Below are positions 8,141 through 16,653 of a stretch of DNA of 25,209 bases, piece after piece; within the stretch, counting starts at the first letter, position 1, and each line of letters opens with the position of its first letter. The notes under the pieces are model-generated. The model did not search any database, had not been told where the DNA came from, and saw only the letters and a program-made list of their open reading frames with translations. The position numbers and the translations under genes are program-made. The stretch comes from Thermocaproicibacter sp002410755 (GTDB lineage Bacteria; Bacillota; Clostridia; Oscillospirales; Acutalibacteraceae): NCBI GenBank assembly GCA_036839715.1, contig DAITDU010000026.1, positions 1 to 25,209 of the forward strand, in the 5' to 3' direction.

Positions 8141-9121
8141 ATGCAAAAACAATATACAAAAAGATGTACATTGCGGGATGGTGATTCCTTGCTGAACCGA
8201 AAACTTTTGCAGAAAATTGGCGTAGTTACACAGAAGATTGCAGAGCAGCTTTTTACCATGGATACCGGTGACCGGATTCCGACAATCCAGGAATTCTCAG
8301 AGGAATTTCAGTCGGCCCGGGGGACGGTGCAGACGGCCCTTGCCAGCCTTCAGGATGAAAAAGCAGTGGAGCTTGTTGCGCGGGGGCATCTTGGTACTTA
8401 TATTGCGTCGGTTGACCACCTGAAGCTGCTGAAAGCGGCGGGATTTAAAACCATGGTGGGCGTTATGCCGCTTCCGTATTCCAAAAAATATGAAGGGCTT
8501 GCCACGGGAATTTGCAGCGCACTGGAACAAAATGGTGTGAGCACGGCACTTGCCTTTATGCGCGGATCGGACAACCGTCTGCGGGGCCTGTTGGATGGCC
8601 GCTATGATTTCGCTGTAATCTCCCAGTTAACGGCACAATACTATATTGACCGCGGTGAAAACATCATAATTGTCGAGAACCTCGGGAAATTTTCCTATGT
8701 TGGGAAACATGTCCTTTTGCTTCGGGAAAATGACCCGTGCCGGAAATCAGGCCGGTTTTCCGGTTATAAGGTTGGGATTGATACTTCTTCGGTTGACCAG
8801 AAAACTTTGACGTTGAGTTATTTTGAAGGCAAAAAAGTAGAGTATGTACCCCTCTTTTACAACCAGATTGTCCCGTTCCTCCGGGTTGGCAAAATTGACG
8901 CTGCCGTCTGGAATCTGGACGATATCGACCTCGCGGGGAACCGACTCTGCTACCGCCTGCTTGACGGCAGGCAACTCAATATTATTGATACGGAAGCTGC
9001 TGTTATCTGCCGGAAAAATGACAGGCTGGTTTACCATATTTTGAAGCGGATGATGGACTGCCAGAAAGTCCTTGACTACCAAAAAGATGTCCTGAGCGGC
9101 AAAATAATGCCGATTTACTGA
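8141..9121 (+). CDS. yhfZ: YhfZ-like GntR-type transcriptional regulator
   Basis: A 326-residue protein. An N-terminal winged helix (about residues 25-95) contains PTIQEFSEEFQSARGTVQTA and the wing VARGHLGTYIAS. A C-terminal domain resembles a type 2 periplasmic-binding fold; its GYKVGIDTSSVDQKTL and VGKIDAAVWNLDD stretches look like ligand-pocket elements. This is the architecture of E. coli YhfZ (about 300 residues). The ATG at 8141 has only a weak GGTGA site ten bases upstream. It heads an operon whose remaining genes match the E. coli yhf cluster, so it probably senses that pathway's substrate. Confidence 0.85.
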   Translation: MQKQYTKRCTLRDGDSLLNRKLLQKIGVVTQKIAEQLFTMDTGDRIPTIQEFSEEFQSARGTVQTALASLQDEKAVELVARGHLGTYIASVDHLKLLKAAGFKTMVGVMPLPYSKKYEGLATGICSALEQNGVSTALAFMRGSDNRLRGLLDGRYDFAVISQLTAQYYIDRGENIIIVENLGKFSYVGKHVLLLRENDPCRKSGRFSGYKVGIDTSSVDQKTLTLSYFEGKKVEYVPLFYNQIVPFLRVGKIDAAVWNLDDIDLAGNRLCYRLLDGRQLNIIDTEAAVICRKNDRLVYHILKRMMDCQKVLDYQKDVLSGKIMPIY

Positions 9122-9181
9122 TGAAAACCGAGATATTAAAATCGTATTGGATACGGAAAGCCTTAAGGGAGAAGCAGAAAA

Positions 9182-9559
9182 ATGGATCTGATGGAACGCT
9201 TGAATATATTGAAAAAATCAGGGACATTGTCACAGAAAAACTATGACAATGTGATGCGGGTAATCTGCTATTTTAGGGAGAAACGCAGCTTGGAGCTGAC
9301 CGAAGAGAATGCTGCGGCTTTTATCACGCACCTGTGCATGGCTTTGGAGCGGATTGACAAGGGAGAAAAAACGGAGCCGCTTGACCGGAAAATTTATGAG
9401 GAAGCACGCTTCGAGCCTACTTTTGCGGAAGCGGAATCCTGCTGCCGGGATATCTGTGAAATTTTGCCTCAAATCTCTGAAACAGAGGCAGAATATATCA
9501 GCACGCACATTGGAGTGCTGCTGGAAAATAATAAAACGGAAGGGGGGAAAAAAGGATGA
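9182..9559 (+). CDS. yhfY: YhfY-like stand-alone PRD domain protein
   Basis: A 125-residue protein that is essentially one PTS regulation domain (PRD). The two expected histidines are in FITHLCMALERI (His50) and YISTHIGVLL (His109). No DNA- or RNA-binding domain is attached. PRDs are phosphorylated on histidine by HPr or EIIB proteins and normally control antiterminators or activators, so this may act as a phospho-switch on a partner. The ATG follows an AAGGGAG site, and the stop overlaps the next gene as ATGA. The operon also encodes an HPr paralog, a possible phosphate donor. E. coli YhfY is its counterpart. Confidence 0.85.
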   Translation: MDLMERLNILKKSGTLSQKNYDNVMRVICYFREKRSLELTEENAAAFITHLCMALERIDKGEKTEPLDRKIYEEARFEPTFAEAESCCRDICEILPQISETEAEYISTHIGVLLENNKTEGGKKG

Positions 9560-9912
9560 AAAAAATTGTTGTTGGCGGACAGATGGAAAAAAAGCACATT
9601 GCATCCCTGATTGGCAAAATCGCCGGTGACAAGGCATCTATTAAGACGATGAGCGATATTGAAGCGGCGATGGCAATTAAGAGCGGAGCTGCCGACTATT
9701 ACTTTGGCGCCTGTAACACAGGGGGAGGAGGAGCTCTGGCAATGGCGATTGCGATCCTGGGGCTGTCGCAGTGTTGCACGGTATCCATGCCGGGGAAAAT
9801 CAAAAGTGAGGAGGAGATTCAGGCAGAAATTAAAAGCGGCAAAAAAGCATTTGGATTTACATCACAGGACATTGACACTGTGGTTCCTATTATTTTGAAA
9901 TATATCTTATAA
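9556..9912 (+). CDS. yhfU: YhfU-like glycine-rich protein (DUF2620)
   Basis: A 118-residue soluble protein, the size of E. coli YhfU. It starts with an MKKIVVGGQ beta strand and carries the glycine-rich signature ACNTGGGGALAMAIAILG at about residues 52-69, which looks like a phosphate- or nucleotide-contacting loop. The ATG overlaps the yhfY stop, and a G-rich run eight bases upstream serves as ribosome binding site. Its constant place next to YhfT suggests a partner subunit for the transporter, but its biochemical role is unknown. Confidence 0.85.
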   Translation: MKKIVVGGQMEKKHIASLIGKIAGDKASIKTMSDIEAAMAIKSGAADYYFGACNTGGGGALAMAIAILGLSQCCTVSMPGKIKSEEEIQAEIKSGKKAFGFTSQDIDTVVPIILKYIL

Positions 9913-9947
9913 GTTAAGTGCGGAGATAACAGGGAGGAAAAAACGGA

Positions 9948-11240
9948 ATGCTAAAATATATAGTTGTTGCATGTTTGGGTGCGCTTGCTGCCATCCTTTC
10001 CAACACGGGGATTGCCGTTTTCAACGATGGGTTCCGGCCAATCTATCCAGAATATTTCGAGGGAAAGATCGACAGGAAAACGCTTGCAGCCACTTCATTT
10101 GCCATCAGCTTTGGCCTTGTTGTAGGTTATGGAATTCCTGTATCACTTGCGGCCAGTATTATTTTGATTCACAGCATCCTGCTGGGGACCGATATTATCG
10201 GGCCGTTCTGCCCAAACAATAAAAGAGGCATGGTTATCGCCGGTGTCATTGGCGCCCTGTATGGGGTTGGCATTGTTTCCGGCCTTCAGGCTGTTGTCAA
10301 TCTGTTCAAGATGCTTCCAATCAATTTCCTTACGAACCTTGGGCTGGTCGGCACGCCAATCACCATAGCCTTTGCGCTGTTCCCAGCGGTTGCCGTCGCG
10401 CTGGAGTATGGCCTGAAAAAAGGCATCCTGACAGCGGTAGCAACGGTTTTGGTTCGTCAGATTGTATCGAGATACGGCACATTCCCGCTTGGTAATTCCA
10501 AAGTTACGCTGAACCAGGAAGGGATGGCTCTGCTGACCGGCATGATTTTCCTGATTGTATATGCTGTCAGAGATAAGAAAGACGCAAGCAATGCGAATGA
10601 ACAGCTTGTGGCCGTCTTTGGAGAAAAGGTAAAGAGAATCCGGAAAAACGTTCCGTTACTTGCTATTATGGGTGGGCTGATTGCCTGTGCAACGAGTATG
10701 TCGGTGGTCGCCGGTGACCCGATCAGCCTGAACCTGCTTGCAAAAGGTGAATATACCAATGCAGCCATGACAGCCTTTGCGCGTGCCCTTGGGTTTATCC
10801 CACTGGTTGCAACGACCGCAATCACGACAGGCGTTTATGCCCCTGCCGGCATGACTTTCGTATTTGTCGTCGGGCTGCTGCTGCATGGCAATCCAGTTCT
10901 TGCCTTTCTTCTTGGCGCTGTGGTTATTTCTCTTGAAGTTCTGCTCCTTGCAGCAATCGCCAAATTTCTGGACAAGTTCCCAGGCGTGCGGAAATGCGGT
11001 GACAACATCAGGACGGCTATGACTCAGGTCCTGAACATTGCACTGCTGATTGGCGGCATGATGGCTGCACAGGCCATTGCACCCGGATTCGGGCTCTTTA
11101 TTGTCATCGGCCTGTTCCTGCTGAACAAGTTCTCGAAGAAGCCGATCGTTGAAATGGCGGTTGGCCCGGTCGGTGCAATCAGTGTCGGTATCCTTGTCAA
11201 TATTCTTTATGCACTGGGACTTTATGTTGTTGCAAAATAG
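9948..11240 (+). CDS. yhfT: YhfT-like multi-pass transporter
   Basis: A 430-residue integral membrane protein with about eleven or twelve hydrophobic segments and several glycine- and proline-rich loops (for example FNDGFRPIYPEYFEGKIDRK near residues 25-44). Its length and sequence match E. coli YhfT, a putative permease with no assigned substrate. GGGAGG lies ten bases before the ATG at 9948. It is the only transporter in the operon, so it is probably the uptake route for the substrate that the downstream enzymes process. A gap of more than 500 bases separates it from php. Confidence 0.9.
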   Translation: MLKYIVVACLGALAAILSNTGIAVFNDGFRPIYPEYFEGKIDRKTLAATSFAISFGLVVGYGIPVSLAASIILIHSILLGTDIIGPFCPNNKRGMVIAGVIGALYGVGIVSGLQAVVNLFKMLPINFLTNLGLVGTPITIAFALFPAVAVALEYGLKKGILTAVATVLVRQIVSRYGTFPLGNSKVTLNQEGMALLTGMIFLIVYAVRDKKDASNANEQLVAVFGEKVKRIRKNVPLLAIMGGLIACATSMSVVAGDPISLNLLAKGEYTNAAMTAFARALGFIPLVATTAITTGVYAPAGMTFVFVVGLLLHGNPVLAFLLGAVVISLEVLLLAAIAKFLDKFPGVRKCGDNIRTAMTQVLNIALLIGGMMAAQAIAPGFGLFIVIGLFLLNKFSKKPIVEMAVGPVGAISVGILVNILYALGLYVVAK

Positions 11241-11806
11241 TCCCTGATTTTTAAGACAGGGTGGTGGAAATGCTGTCTACTGCGTTCTTAAGTTTCCGGC
11301 GATGCGTGGCGGGAAAGTCAACGTGCGCGTCCGGGAATGCAGCGGAGAGCGCCGGATCTCCGGACAGAAAATAAAAAGAAAACTGGATTCGTCATGGGAG
11401 GCGGAAAAGATTCCCTATCCCTGCCTTGTCAAAGATCATGCAACCATAATTCGGTTTTTTTCGGAACAGCTGGTGCAGAGTGATTCCTCCTTTCGTAGGA
11501 AGGATCAATTGATTATGAGGGCTTTGGCGATACTGTTTTTGGCTACTTTGGCAGCCGAAATTCGCGCTGCCAGCAGAACAGTCATAAAGGTTTTATCCGT
11601 GTTGTGAATATGATGAAAGCAGCTGCGCTGGCTGTCCCGGATACCGATTATGCTTGTGGTTATGTTTTAATTTGTGAATCAAAACCTCAAAAAAATTGAA
11701 AAAATGATGAAAATTGCCCAAAAATTCGCAACGGATGAAAAAAGATATTTCGCAGCATAAAACTGCTGACACGGTCTTGCTTCTCGAAGATATGGAGATG
11801 ACAGCA
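11241..11806. other. 566-base gap inside the yhf-like operon
   Basis: All other junctions in this operon are under 65 bases. The gap contains overlapping open frames without start signals: one of about 100 codons at 11302-11607, and another at 11499-11699 that reads with coding-like composition (its middle includes MMKAAALAVPDTDYACGYVL). A small hairpin (CCCTG/CAGGG, 11242-11261) follows the yhfT stop. This may be a decayed gene or a regulatory leader; I cannot decide which. Confidence 0.45.
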
Positions 11807-12694
11807 ATGCTTTTTAATAAACCGATTGTCTATTCCCATGAGCACACAACCATTGACCTTTCCGGAGTTAAGAAAGACCCTGACTGCCGGCTGGATGATA
11901 TGGATCATACGATAGAAGAATACCTTGGCCTTTCCCGCCACGGCGTTCGTACCATTGTTGATGTTACGAATCGTGGGATGGGAAGAAATGTGGAGTATGT
12001 TCAAAAGGTGGCCGAAAAAACCGGAATCCGGATTTTAAGTTCCACCGGCTATTATAAGGAACCATTCCTACCGCAGGAAGTTTACCGGCTGGACGAAAAA
12101 GGGATTGCCAAAATTCTGACCGGGGAAATCCGGGACGGCATTGGGGAAACCGGTGTCCGCGCCTCTGCAATTGGGGAAATTGGTACGAGCCGGGACAGAA
12201 TTGAACCGCAGGAAGAAAAAATTTTCCGCGCAGCCGCAAGTGCACAGGCGGAGACTGGCGTCCCGATTATCACCCACACAACCCTTGGCCGGCTTGGCAT
12301 GGAGCAGATCAGCCTGCTGAAGTCATCCGGCGCCGATCTAAGCCATGTGGTACTGAGCCATATTGACCTGAGCGGTGATACGGAATATATGCAGGGACTT
12401 CTTGACACCGGCGTCAATATTGCATTCGATACGGTCGGTAAAAAGAAGTATCAGCCGGACGAAAGCAGGGCCGAATGGCTCAGGCTGCTTTGTGACCGGG
12501 GATATTCCAGCCAGATTGTCATGTCAATGGATATTACCCGTAAATCGCATTTTAAGGCAAACGGCGGGCCGGGGTATTCTTATCTTCTTGATACGTTTGT
12601 CCCAATGCTGAGCAAATCCGGAATCAGCGAAAAAGATTTGACGGCCATGCTCTGCACAAATCCGGTGCGTATTTACCGGCTAAAGGAGGAATAA
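11807..12694 (+). CDS. php: Php-like phosphotriesterase-family metallohydrolase
   Basis: A 295-residue TIM-barrel amidohydrolase, close to E. coli phosphotriesterase homology protein (292 residues). The ATG at 11807 was chosen because GGAG lies nine bases upstream and the N-terminus then aligns with E. coli Php; the frame is open to 11714. Metal ligands are visible: HEH (His11, His13), the AIGEIGTS glutamate that bridges the metals in Php in place of the carbamylated lysine of true phosphotriesterases, the histidines of IITHTT and VLSHID, and the aspartate of MSMDITRKSH. It probably hydrolyses an ester, lactone or similar bond in the operon's substrate. The natural reaction of Php is not established. 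Confidence 0.93.
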   Translation: MLFNKPIVYSHEHTTIDLSGVKKDPDCRLDDMDHTIEEYLGLSRHGVRTIVDVTNRGMGRNVEYVQKVAEKTGIRILSSTGYYKEPFLPQEVYRLDEKGIAKILTGEIRDGIGETGVRASAIGEIGTSRDRIEPQEEKIFRAAASAQAETGVPIITHTTLGRLGMEQISLLKSSGADLSHVVLSHIDLSGDTEYMQGLLDTGVNIAFDTVGKKKYQPDESRAEWLRLLCDRGYSSQIVMSMDITRKSHFKANGGPGYSYLLDTFVPMLSKSGISEKDLTAMLCTNPVRIYRLKEE

Positions 12695-12696
12695 GT

Positions 12697-13809
12697 TTGC
12701 AGACGTTCCCGCTGCCGTCTCTTTCTGTGGAAGAGGCAAAAAGACTTCAGTTTAAAATAGTGGATACCGTAACAAGGCATTTCGACGGAGTGCAAATTCT
12801 TTCAACAGGTGACCTTGGCGTAGTTCATGGGCTGAACAAGCCAACTTATACGCGCAAAGCGGAGCATGCCATTGCGGAGATTTTTGGTGCGCAGGATGCC
12901 ATACTGGTACGCGGTTCCGGTACGGGCGCCATCCGCTGGGGGCTGGCCGTTCTGCTGAAGGACGGTGGAAAGCTTCTCATTCATACGGCACCGGTTTACC
13001 CAACGACGGAGGTTTCCCTTCGTACCATGAGGGCGGAAACCGTGCGGGCTGACTTTAATTCTCCGGAGGACATCAGGCGCGCGTTGAAAGAGCATCCGGA
13101 GGTCAAAGCGGCCCTTGTGCAGCTTACACGCCAGAAAATAGATGACCGGTATGACTGTGAAGCAGTAATATCGGAAATCCGCGCTGCGAACCCGTCTGTC
13201 CGAATTCTTACCGACGACAACTACGCTGCGCTGAAAGTGCCGAAAATCGGAGTGCAGTGCGGCGCCGACCTTTCCAGCTTTTCCTGCTTCAAACTTCTTG
13301 GGCCGGAAGGAGTCGGTGTGCTGGTCGGTGACAGTGCACTGGTTAGAACGGTACGTGACTGGAATTATTCGGGCGGGAGCCAGGTGCAGGGCCACGAAGC
13401 AATGGAAGTGCTCCGCGGCATGGTTTATGCACCGGTTTCCCTTGCCATTCAGGCTGAAGTCGGGGAAGAGCTTGTCCGAAGGCTGAATGCGGGTGAACTG
13501 CCTGAGGTGAAAAATGCCTTCCTTGCAAATGCCCAGTCTAAAGTCCTGCTTGTGGAGTTCCGGGACGAAATTGCGGAAAACGTCCTGAAATGTACGCCGA
13601 AATATGGCGCAGCGGCGCATCCGGTCGGCTGCGAGTCAAAATATGAATTTGCACCGATGATATACCGCATTTCCGGGACATTCCGCAAACAGGATCCAAC
13701 GCTCGAAAAGCGGATGATCCGCATTAACCCGATGCGCAGTGGTGCGGACACGGTAATCCGAATTCTGAAGGAAGCCATTGAAGATGTGAAAAAGCTGGGA
13801 GTTGAATGA
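12697..13809 (+). CDS. yhfS: YhfS-like PLP-dependent enzyme, fold type I
   Basis: A 370-residue aminotransferase-fold protein matching E. coli YhfS. The start is TTG at 12697, two bases after the php stop, with AAAGGAGGA six bases upstream. The pyridoxal-phosphate lysine is Lys199 in SSFSCFKLLGPEGVG, and the aspartate that pairs with the cofactor ring nitrogen is probably in RILTDDNYAAL, about 23 residues earlier. The substrate-side loop GSGTGAIRWG (about 74-83) fits the phosphate-cup position. Related enzymes act on amino acids of the cysteine/methionine/serine type. Here it likely works in sequence with the other PLP enzyme, YhfX. Confidence 0.9.
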   Translation: MQTFPLPSLSVEEAKRLQFKIVDTVTRHFDGVQILSTGDLGVVHGLNKPTYTRKAEHAIAEIFGAQDAILVRGSGTGAIRWGLAVLLKDGGKLLIHTAPVYPTTEVSLRTMRAETVRADFNSPEDIRRALKEHPEVKAALVQLTRQKIDDRYDCEAVISEIRAANPSVRILTDDNYAALKVPKIGVQCGADLSSFSCFKLLGPEGVGVLVGDSALVRTVRDWNYSGGSQVQGHEAMEVLRGMVYAPVSLAIQAEVGEELVRRLNAGELPEVKNAFLANAQSKVLLVEFRDEIAENVLKCTPKYGAAAHPVGCESKYEFAPMIYRISGTFRKQDPTLEKRMIRINPMRSGADTVIRILKEAIEDVKKLGVE

Positions 13810-13815
13810 TCGGGA

Positions 13816-14970
13816 ATGTTTTTAAAGAAAACGATTGAATGGAACAGTGCGCTGGTAGAGGCGGCTATCTATCTCCACCAGAAAGGGGAACTTCTGCCGG
13901 ACACCTATGTGATTGATACCGACACGCTTTTTGCCAATGCAGCCCGAATCAGGCAGACGGCCGGAAACAATCAGGTTCACCTCTATTTTATGCTGAAACA
14001 GCTCGGCAGGAATCCGGAAATTGCCCGTGAACTGCTTCGCCTTGGCTATGATGGGGCGGTCGCCGTCGATTTCAGGGAAGCACTGTGGATGATACAGAAT
14101 GGTATTCAGCTTGGGCATGTAGGCCACCTTGTTCAAATCCCAAAGGCCTGCCTAGAGCAGATTCTCTCTTCAAAACCGGAAATGGTCACCGTCTATTCTG
14201 TTGAAAAAGCACGGGAGATCAATGAGGTGTGCAAAAAACTGAACCTGGAGCAAAAAATCATGCTGCGCACCGTTGAGAGCGGTGATGTCCTTTATTCAGG
14301 CCAGTATGGGGGCTTTTCCCTGAAACAGCTTCCGGACGCCGCAAAGGAAATCAGAAAAATGGAACATCTGCGGATTTCGGGGCTGACATCTTTCCCCTGC
14401 TTCCTGTTTAACAGCCAGACGGGAAGAATTGAACCAACGCAGAATGTTAAAACCATGTGCCGGGCAAAGGAAATCCTTATGGATATGGGCTTTGAAATCG
14501 AACAGATGAACATGCCGAGTGTCACCTGCTGCGCCAGCATACCGGAAATTCACCGCCTCGGCGGAACCCATGGGGAACCTGGCCACGGGCTGACAGGCAC
14601 TACCCCGCTGCACGCAGTCGCAAACTGTGAGGAAATTCCGTGCCTTGTCTATCTGACGGAAGTTTCCCACAACTGGGATAAGAAAGCTTACTGCTACGGA
14701 GGCGGGTATTACCGGAGGTCCCATGTTCGCCAGGCGCTGGTTGGGCCTCTTGAAAAAGGGAAAATTTTGGGTGTCATACCGCCGTCGGCAGAGAGCATCG
14801 ACTATTATTTCGGGCTGGATGGACCGGCAGAAGTATCGGAGAGTGTTGTAATGGCTTTCCGGACACAGATTTTTGTTACACGCAGCCAAGTCGCCCTGGT
14901 GAGCGGAATTTCCAGGGGAAACCCGCAGGTGGACGGAATCTATACCCCGTTTGGGCGAAGAGTCTCATAG
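13816..14970 (+). CDS. yhfX: YhfX-like PLP enzyme, alanine-racemase fold (type III)
   Basis: A 384-residue protein matching E. coli YhfX (387 residues). The cofactor lysine is Lys61 in YFMLKQLGRNPE, at the end of the first barrel strand, as in alanine racemases. Other family stretches are GHVGHLVQIPK, THGEPGHGLTGTTP (phosphate-binding loop region) and CYGGGYYRRSH. The start ATG at 13816 is six bases after the yhfS stop, with only a poor GGGA site, suggesting coupling to yhfS translation. It may be a racemase, epimerase or dehydratase for an amino compound; the true reaction is unknown. Confidence 0.9.
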   Translation: MFLKKTIEWNSALVEAAIYLHQKGELLPDTYVIDTDTLFANAARIRQTAGNNQVHLYFMLKQLGRNPEIARELLRLGYDGAVAVDFREALWMIQNGIQLGHVGHLVQIPKACLEQILSSKPEMVTVYSVEKAREINEVCKKLNLEQKIMLRTVESGDVLYSGQYGGFSLKQLPDAAKEIRKMEHLRISGLTSFPCFLFNSQTGRIEPTQNVKTMCRAKEILMDMGFEIEQMNMPSVTCCASIPEIHRLGGTHGEPGHGLTGTTPLHAVANCEEIPCLVYLTEVSHNWDKKAYCYGGGYYRRSHVRQALVGPLEKGKILGVIPPSAESIDYYFGLDGPAEVSESVVMAFRTQIFVTRSQVALVSGISRGNPQVDGIYTPFGRRVS

Positions 14971-14983
14971 AAAGGAAATAGCA

Positions 14984-16207
14984 TTGAAAAAGTTTATGAT
15001 TATCGTGCTGGATGGTTTTGGCGTAGGGCAGATGGATGATGTCCCGAAAGTCCGCCCGCAGGACACGGGTGCCAACACATGGCTTCATATTTTACAGGCA
15101 AAGCCGAAACTCAGACTGCCAACCCTCGAAAAACTTGGCCTGATGAATATTATTGACTGGGAAACCCCGCAAATGAAAAAGAATCCCAATGCAACGTTTG
15201 GCAAGGCGAAGCTGATGCACGAGGGAGCGGATACCTTTTTCGGCCATCAGGAAATCGTCGGGACAAAGCCCCCAAAACCGTTTGGGGAACCAATCCGGAA
15301 CAAAATCGACAGGATTTATAAGGTGCTGACAGAACACGGCTACCATGTGGAATTCTATCATGGAAAGCATGAGCGGATGCTTGTTGTAGAAAATGCCGTG
15401 ACCGTTGCAGACAATGTGGAATGTGACCCAGGGCAGGCCTTTAATGTGACTGCCGCTATTGACACTATCAGTTTTGACGAGGTACTGAAAATCGGCAGGC
15501 TGGTGCGCTCCGTTTCTCAGGTGCCGCGCGTGATTACATTCGGCGGGCGTGGGGTGACAATTCAGAATATCCTTGCGGCGGTAGAAGAACACGAAGGGGG
15601 ATATATTGGTGTCAATGCCCCCAAATCGGGTGTTTATAATAAAGACTATCATTGCGTTCATATGGGATATGGGGTTAACCCGAATGTGCAGGTGCCGACA
15701 ATCCTTGGAAAAGCAGGATTCCCGGTTTATCTGCTTGGAAAAGCTGCGGATGTGATTCAAAACCCTTATGGAACCAGCATTTCCATTGTAGAAACGTCAC
15801 AGGTCCTCGGCAAGATGATTGAAGTGGCGGAAAAAATGGAATGCGGCTTTATCTGCTGCAACGTTCAGGAGACCGACCTTGCAGGACACCAGCAGAGCGT
15901 GGATAAATATGCCCGGGTTTTACAAACGGCAGACCCGCTTATTGGCAGGCTGATTCAGAAAATGAACGACGAAGATATCCTTGTTGTCATGGCGGATCAC
16001 GGCAATGACCCCACCATTGGACATCCCCACCATACGCGGGAATGTGTCCCGCTGATGATCTCAGGCCGCAAAGTTCGTGCCGGTTCAATCGGAGTGCGTC
16101 AGACGCTTTCTGATGTGGGAGCAACGGCAGCGGAATATTTTGGCGTTTCCCGGCCGGAAAATGGGACAAGCTTCCTTGGGGAAATCCTTGAGAAAGGAGC
16201 AATTTAA
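14984..16207 (+). CDS. yhfW: YhfW-like mutase (phosphopentomutase / alkaline phosphatase superfamily)
   Basis: A 407-residue enzyme, the length of E. coli YhfW. The TTG at 14984 was chosen because AAAGGA lies seven bases upstream and the protein then opens with MKKFMIIVLDGFGVGQMDD, the first metal-binding aspartate motif; an in-frame ATG at 14951 lies inside yhfX. The two-metal site of phosphopentomutases is complete: the threonine in GADTFFGHQE (the phospho-acceptor position), the aspartate and histidine of ETDLAGHQQ, and ADHGNDPT plus HHTRE near residues 335-355. Phosphopentomutase itself (DeoB) is a relative, but yhf context and sequence favour YhfW. It probably moves or removes a phosphate on the pathway intermediate. 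Confidence 0.92.
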   Translation: MKKFMIIVLDGFGVGQMDDVPKVRPQDTGANTWLHILQAKPKLRLPTLEKLGLMNIIDWETPQMKKNPNATFGKAKLMHEGADTFFGHQEIVGTKPPKPFGEPIRNKIDRIYKVLTEHGYHVEFYHGKHERMLVVENAVTVADNVECDPGQAFNVTAAIDTISFDEVLKIGRLVRSVSQVPRVITFGGRGVTIQNILAAVEEHEGGYIGVNAPKSGVYNKDYHCVHMGYGVNPNVQVPTILGKAGFPVYLLGKAADVIQNPYGTSISIVETSQVLGKMIEVAEKMECGFICCNVQETDLAGHQQSVDKYARVLQTADPLIGRLIQKMNDEDILVVMADHGNDPTIGHPHHTRECVPLMISGRKVRAGSIGVRQTLSDVGATAAEYFGVSRPENGTSFLGEILEKGAI

Positions 16208-16468
16208 ATGCAGAAATTTGACCATACCGTCAGGGATCCGGAAGGAATTCATGCACGACCGGCGGGCCTCCTTGTTAAATGCGCACAATCATGCAGCTCG
16301 AAGGTTACCATTGTGGCGGCAAGCGGAAAATCAGCGGATGCAAAACGCCTTTTTGCCGTTATGGGGCTGGGTGTCAAGCAGAATGACCGGATTACCTTTA
16401 CGGTAGAAGGCTCAGAAGAGAGTGCGGACTGCGAAAAACTAAAGGCCTTTTGTAAGGAAAGCCTGTAA
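16208..16468 (+). CDS. HPr-like phosphocarrier protein lacking the HPr-kinase serine
   Basis: An 86-residue HPr-domain protein starting directly after the yhfW stop, with AAAGGAG eight bases upstream. The active-site loop GIHARPAG is intact with His15, the residue phosphorylated by enzyme I. The regulatory segment reads DAKRLFAVMGLGVKQ, where canonical Firmicute HPr has a serine (Ser46 in Bacillus) at the position held here by Arg47. It could therefore carry phosphate but could not be modified by HPr kinase for catabolite repression in the usual way. As last gene of the yhf-like operon, it may phosphorylate the PRD protein YhfY. It is unlikely to be the general ptsH because of its location. 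Confidence 0.9.
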   Translation: MQKFDHTVRDPEGIHARPAGLLVKCAQSCSSKVTIVAASGKSADAKRLFAVMGLGVKQNDRITFTVEGSEESADCEKLKAFCKESL

Positions 16469-16481
16469 GGGACACAGGCTT
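16457..16481 (+). terminator. Terminator of the yhf-like operon
   Basis: AAAGCCTGT pairs perfectly with ACAGGCTTT across a seven-base loop that contains the HPr-like gene's stop codon. The T run after it is short, so termination may be partial. Confidence 0.6.
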
Positions 16482-16653
16482 TATCAGATATGATATACCA
16501 TTTTATAATTTCATACATTATGATTTGCAGTCTGTATTTCTGCTCAGAAAATCGTGTTGCATCACTGTAAAAAATGACGCTTCCTTTCTCTTGCTATACC
16601 ATTTATTCCCTTCACTTAGAAGAATTTGCACTGATGTTTTATAAAACTTGCTT

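Noticed and set aside
11302..11607. 101-codon frame between yhfT and php
   Set aside because: No start signal and composition unlike its neighbours; treated as part of the unexplained gap.
14984..16207. Annotation as DeoB phosphopentomutase
   Set aside because: Same superfamily and metal motifs, but the length, the FFGHQE segment and the gene neighbourhood fit YhfW better.
16208..16468. Annotation as the general PTS HPr (ptsH)
   Set aside because: The Ser46-equivalent is replaced by arginine and the gene is embedded in a specialised operon with no enzyme I gene nearby.
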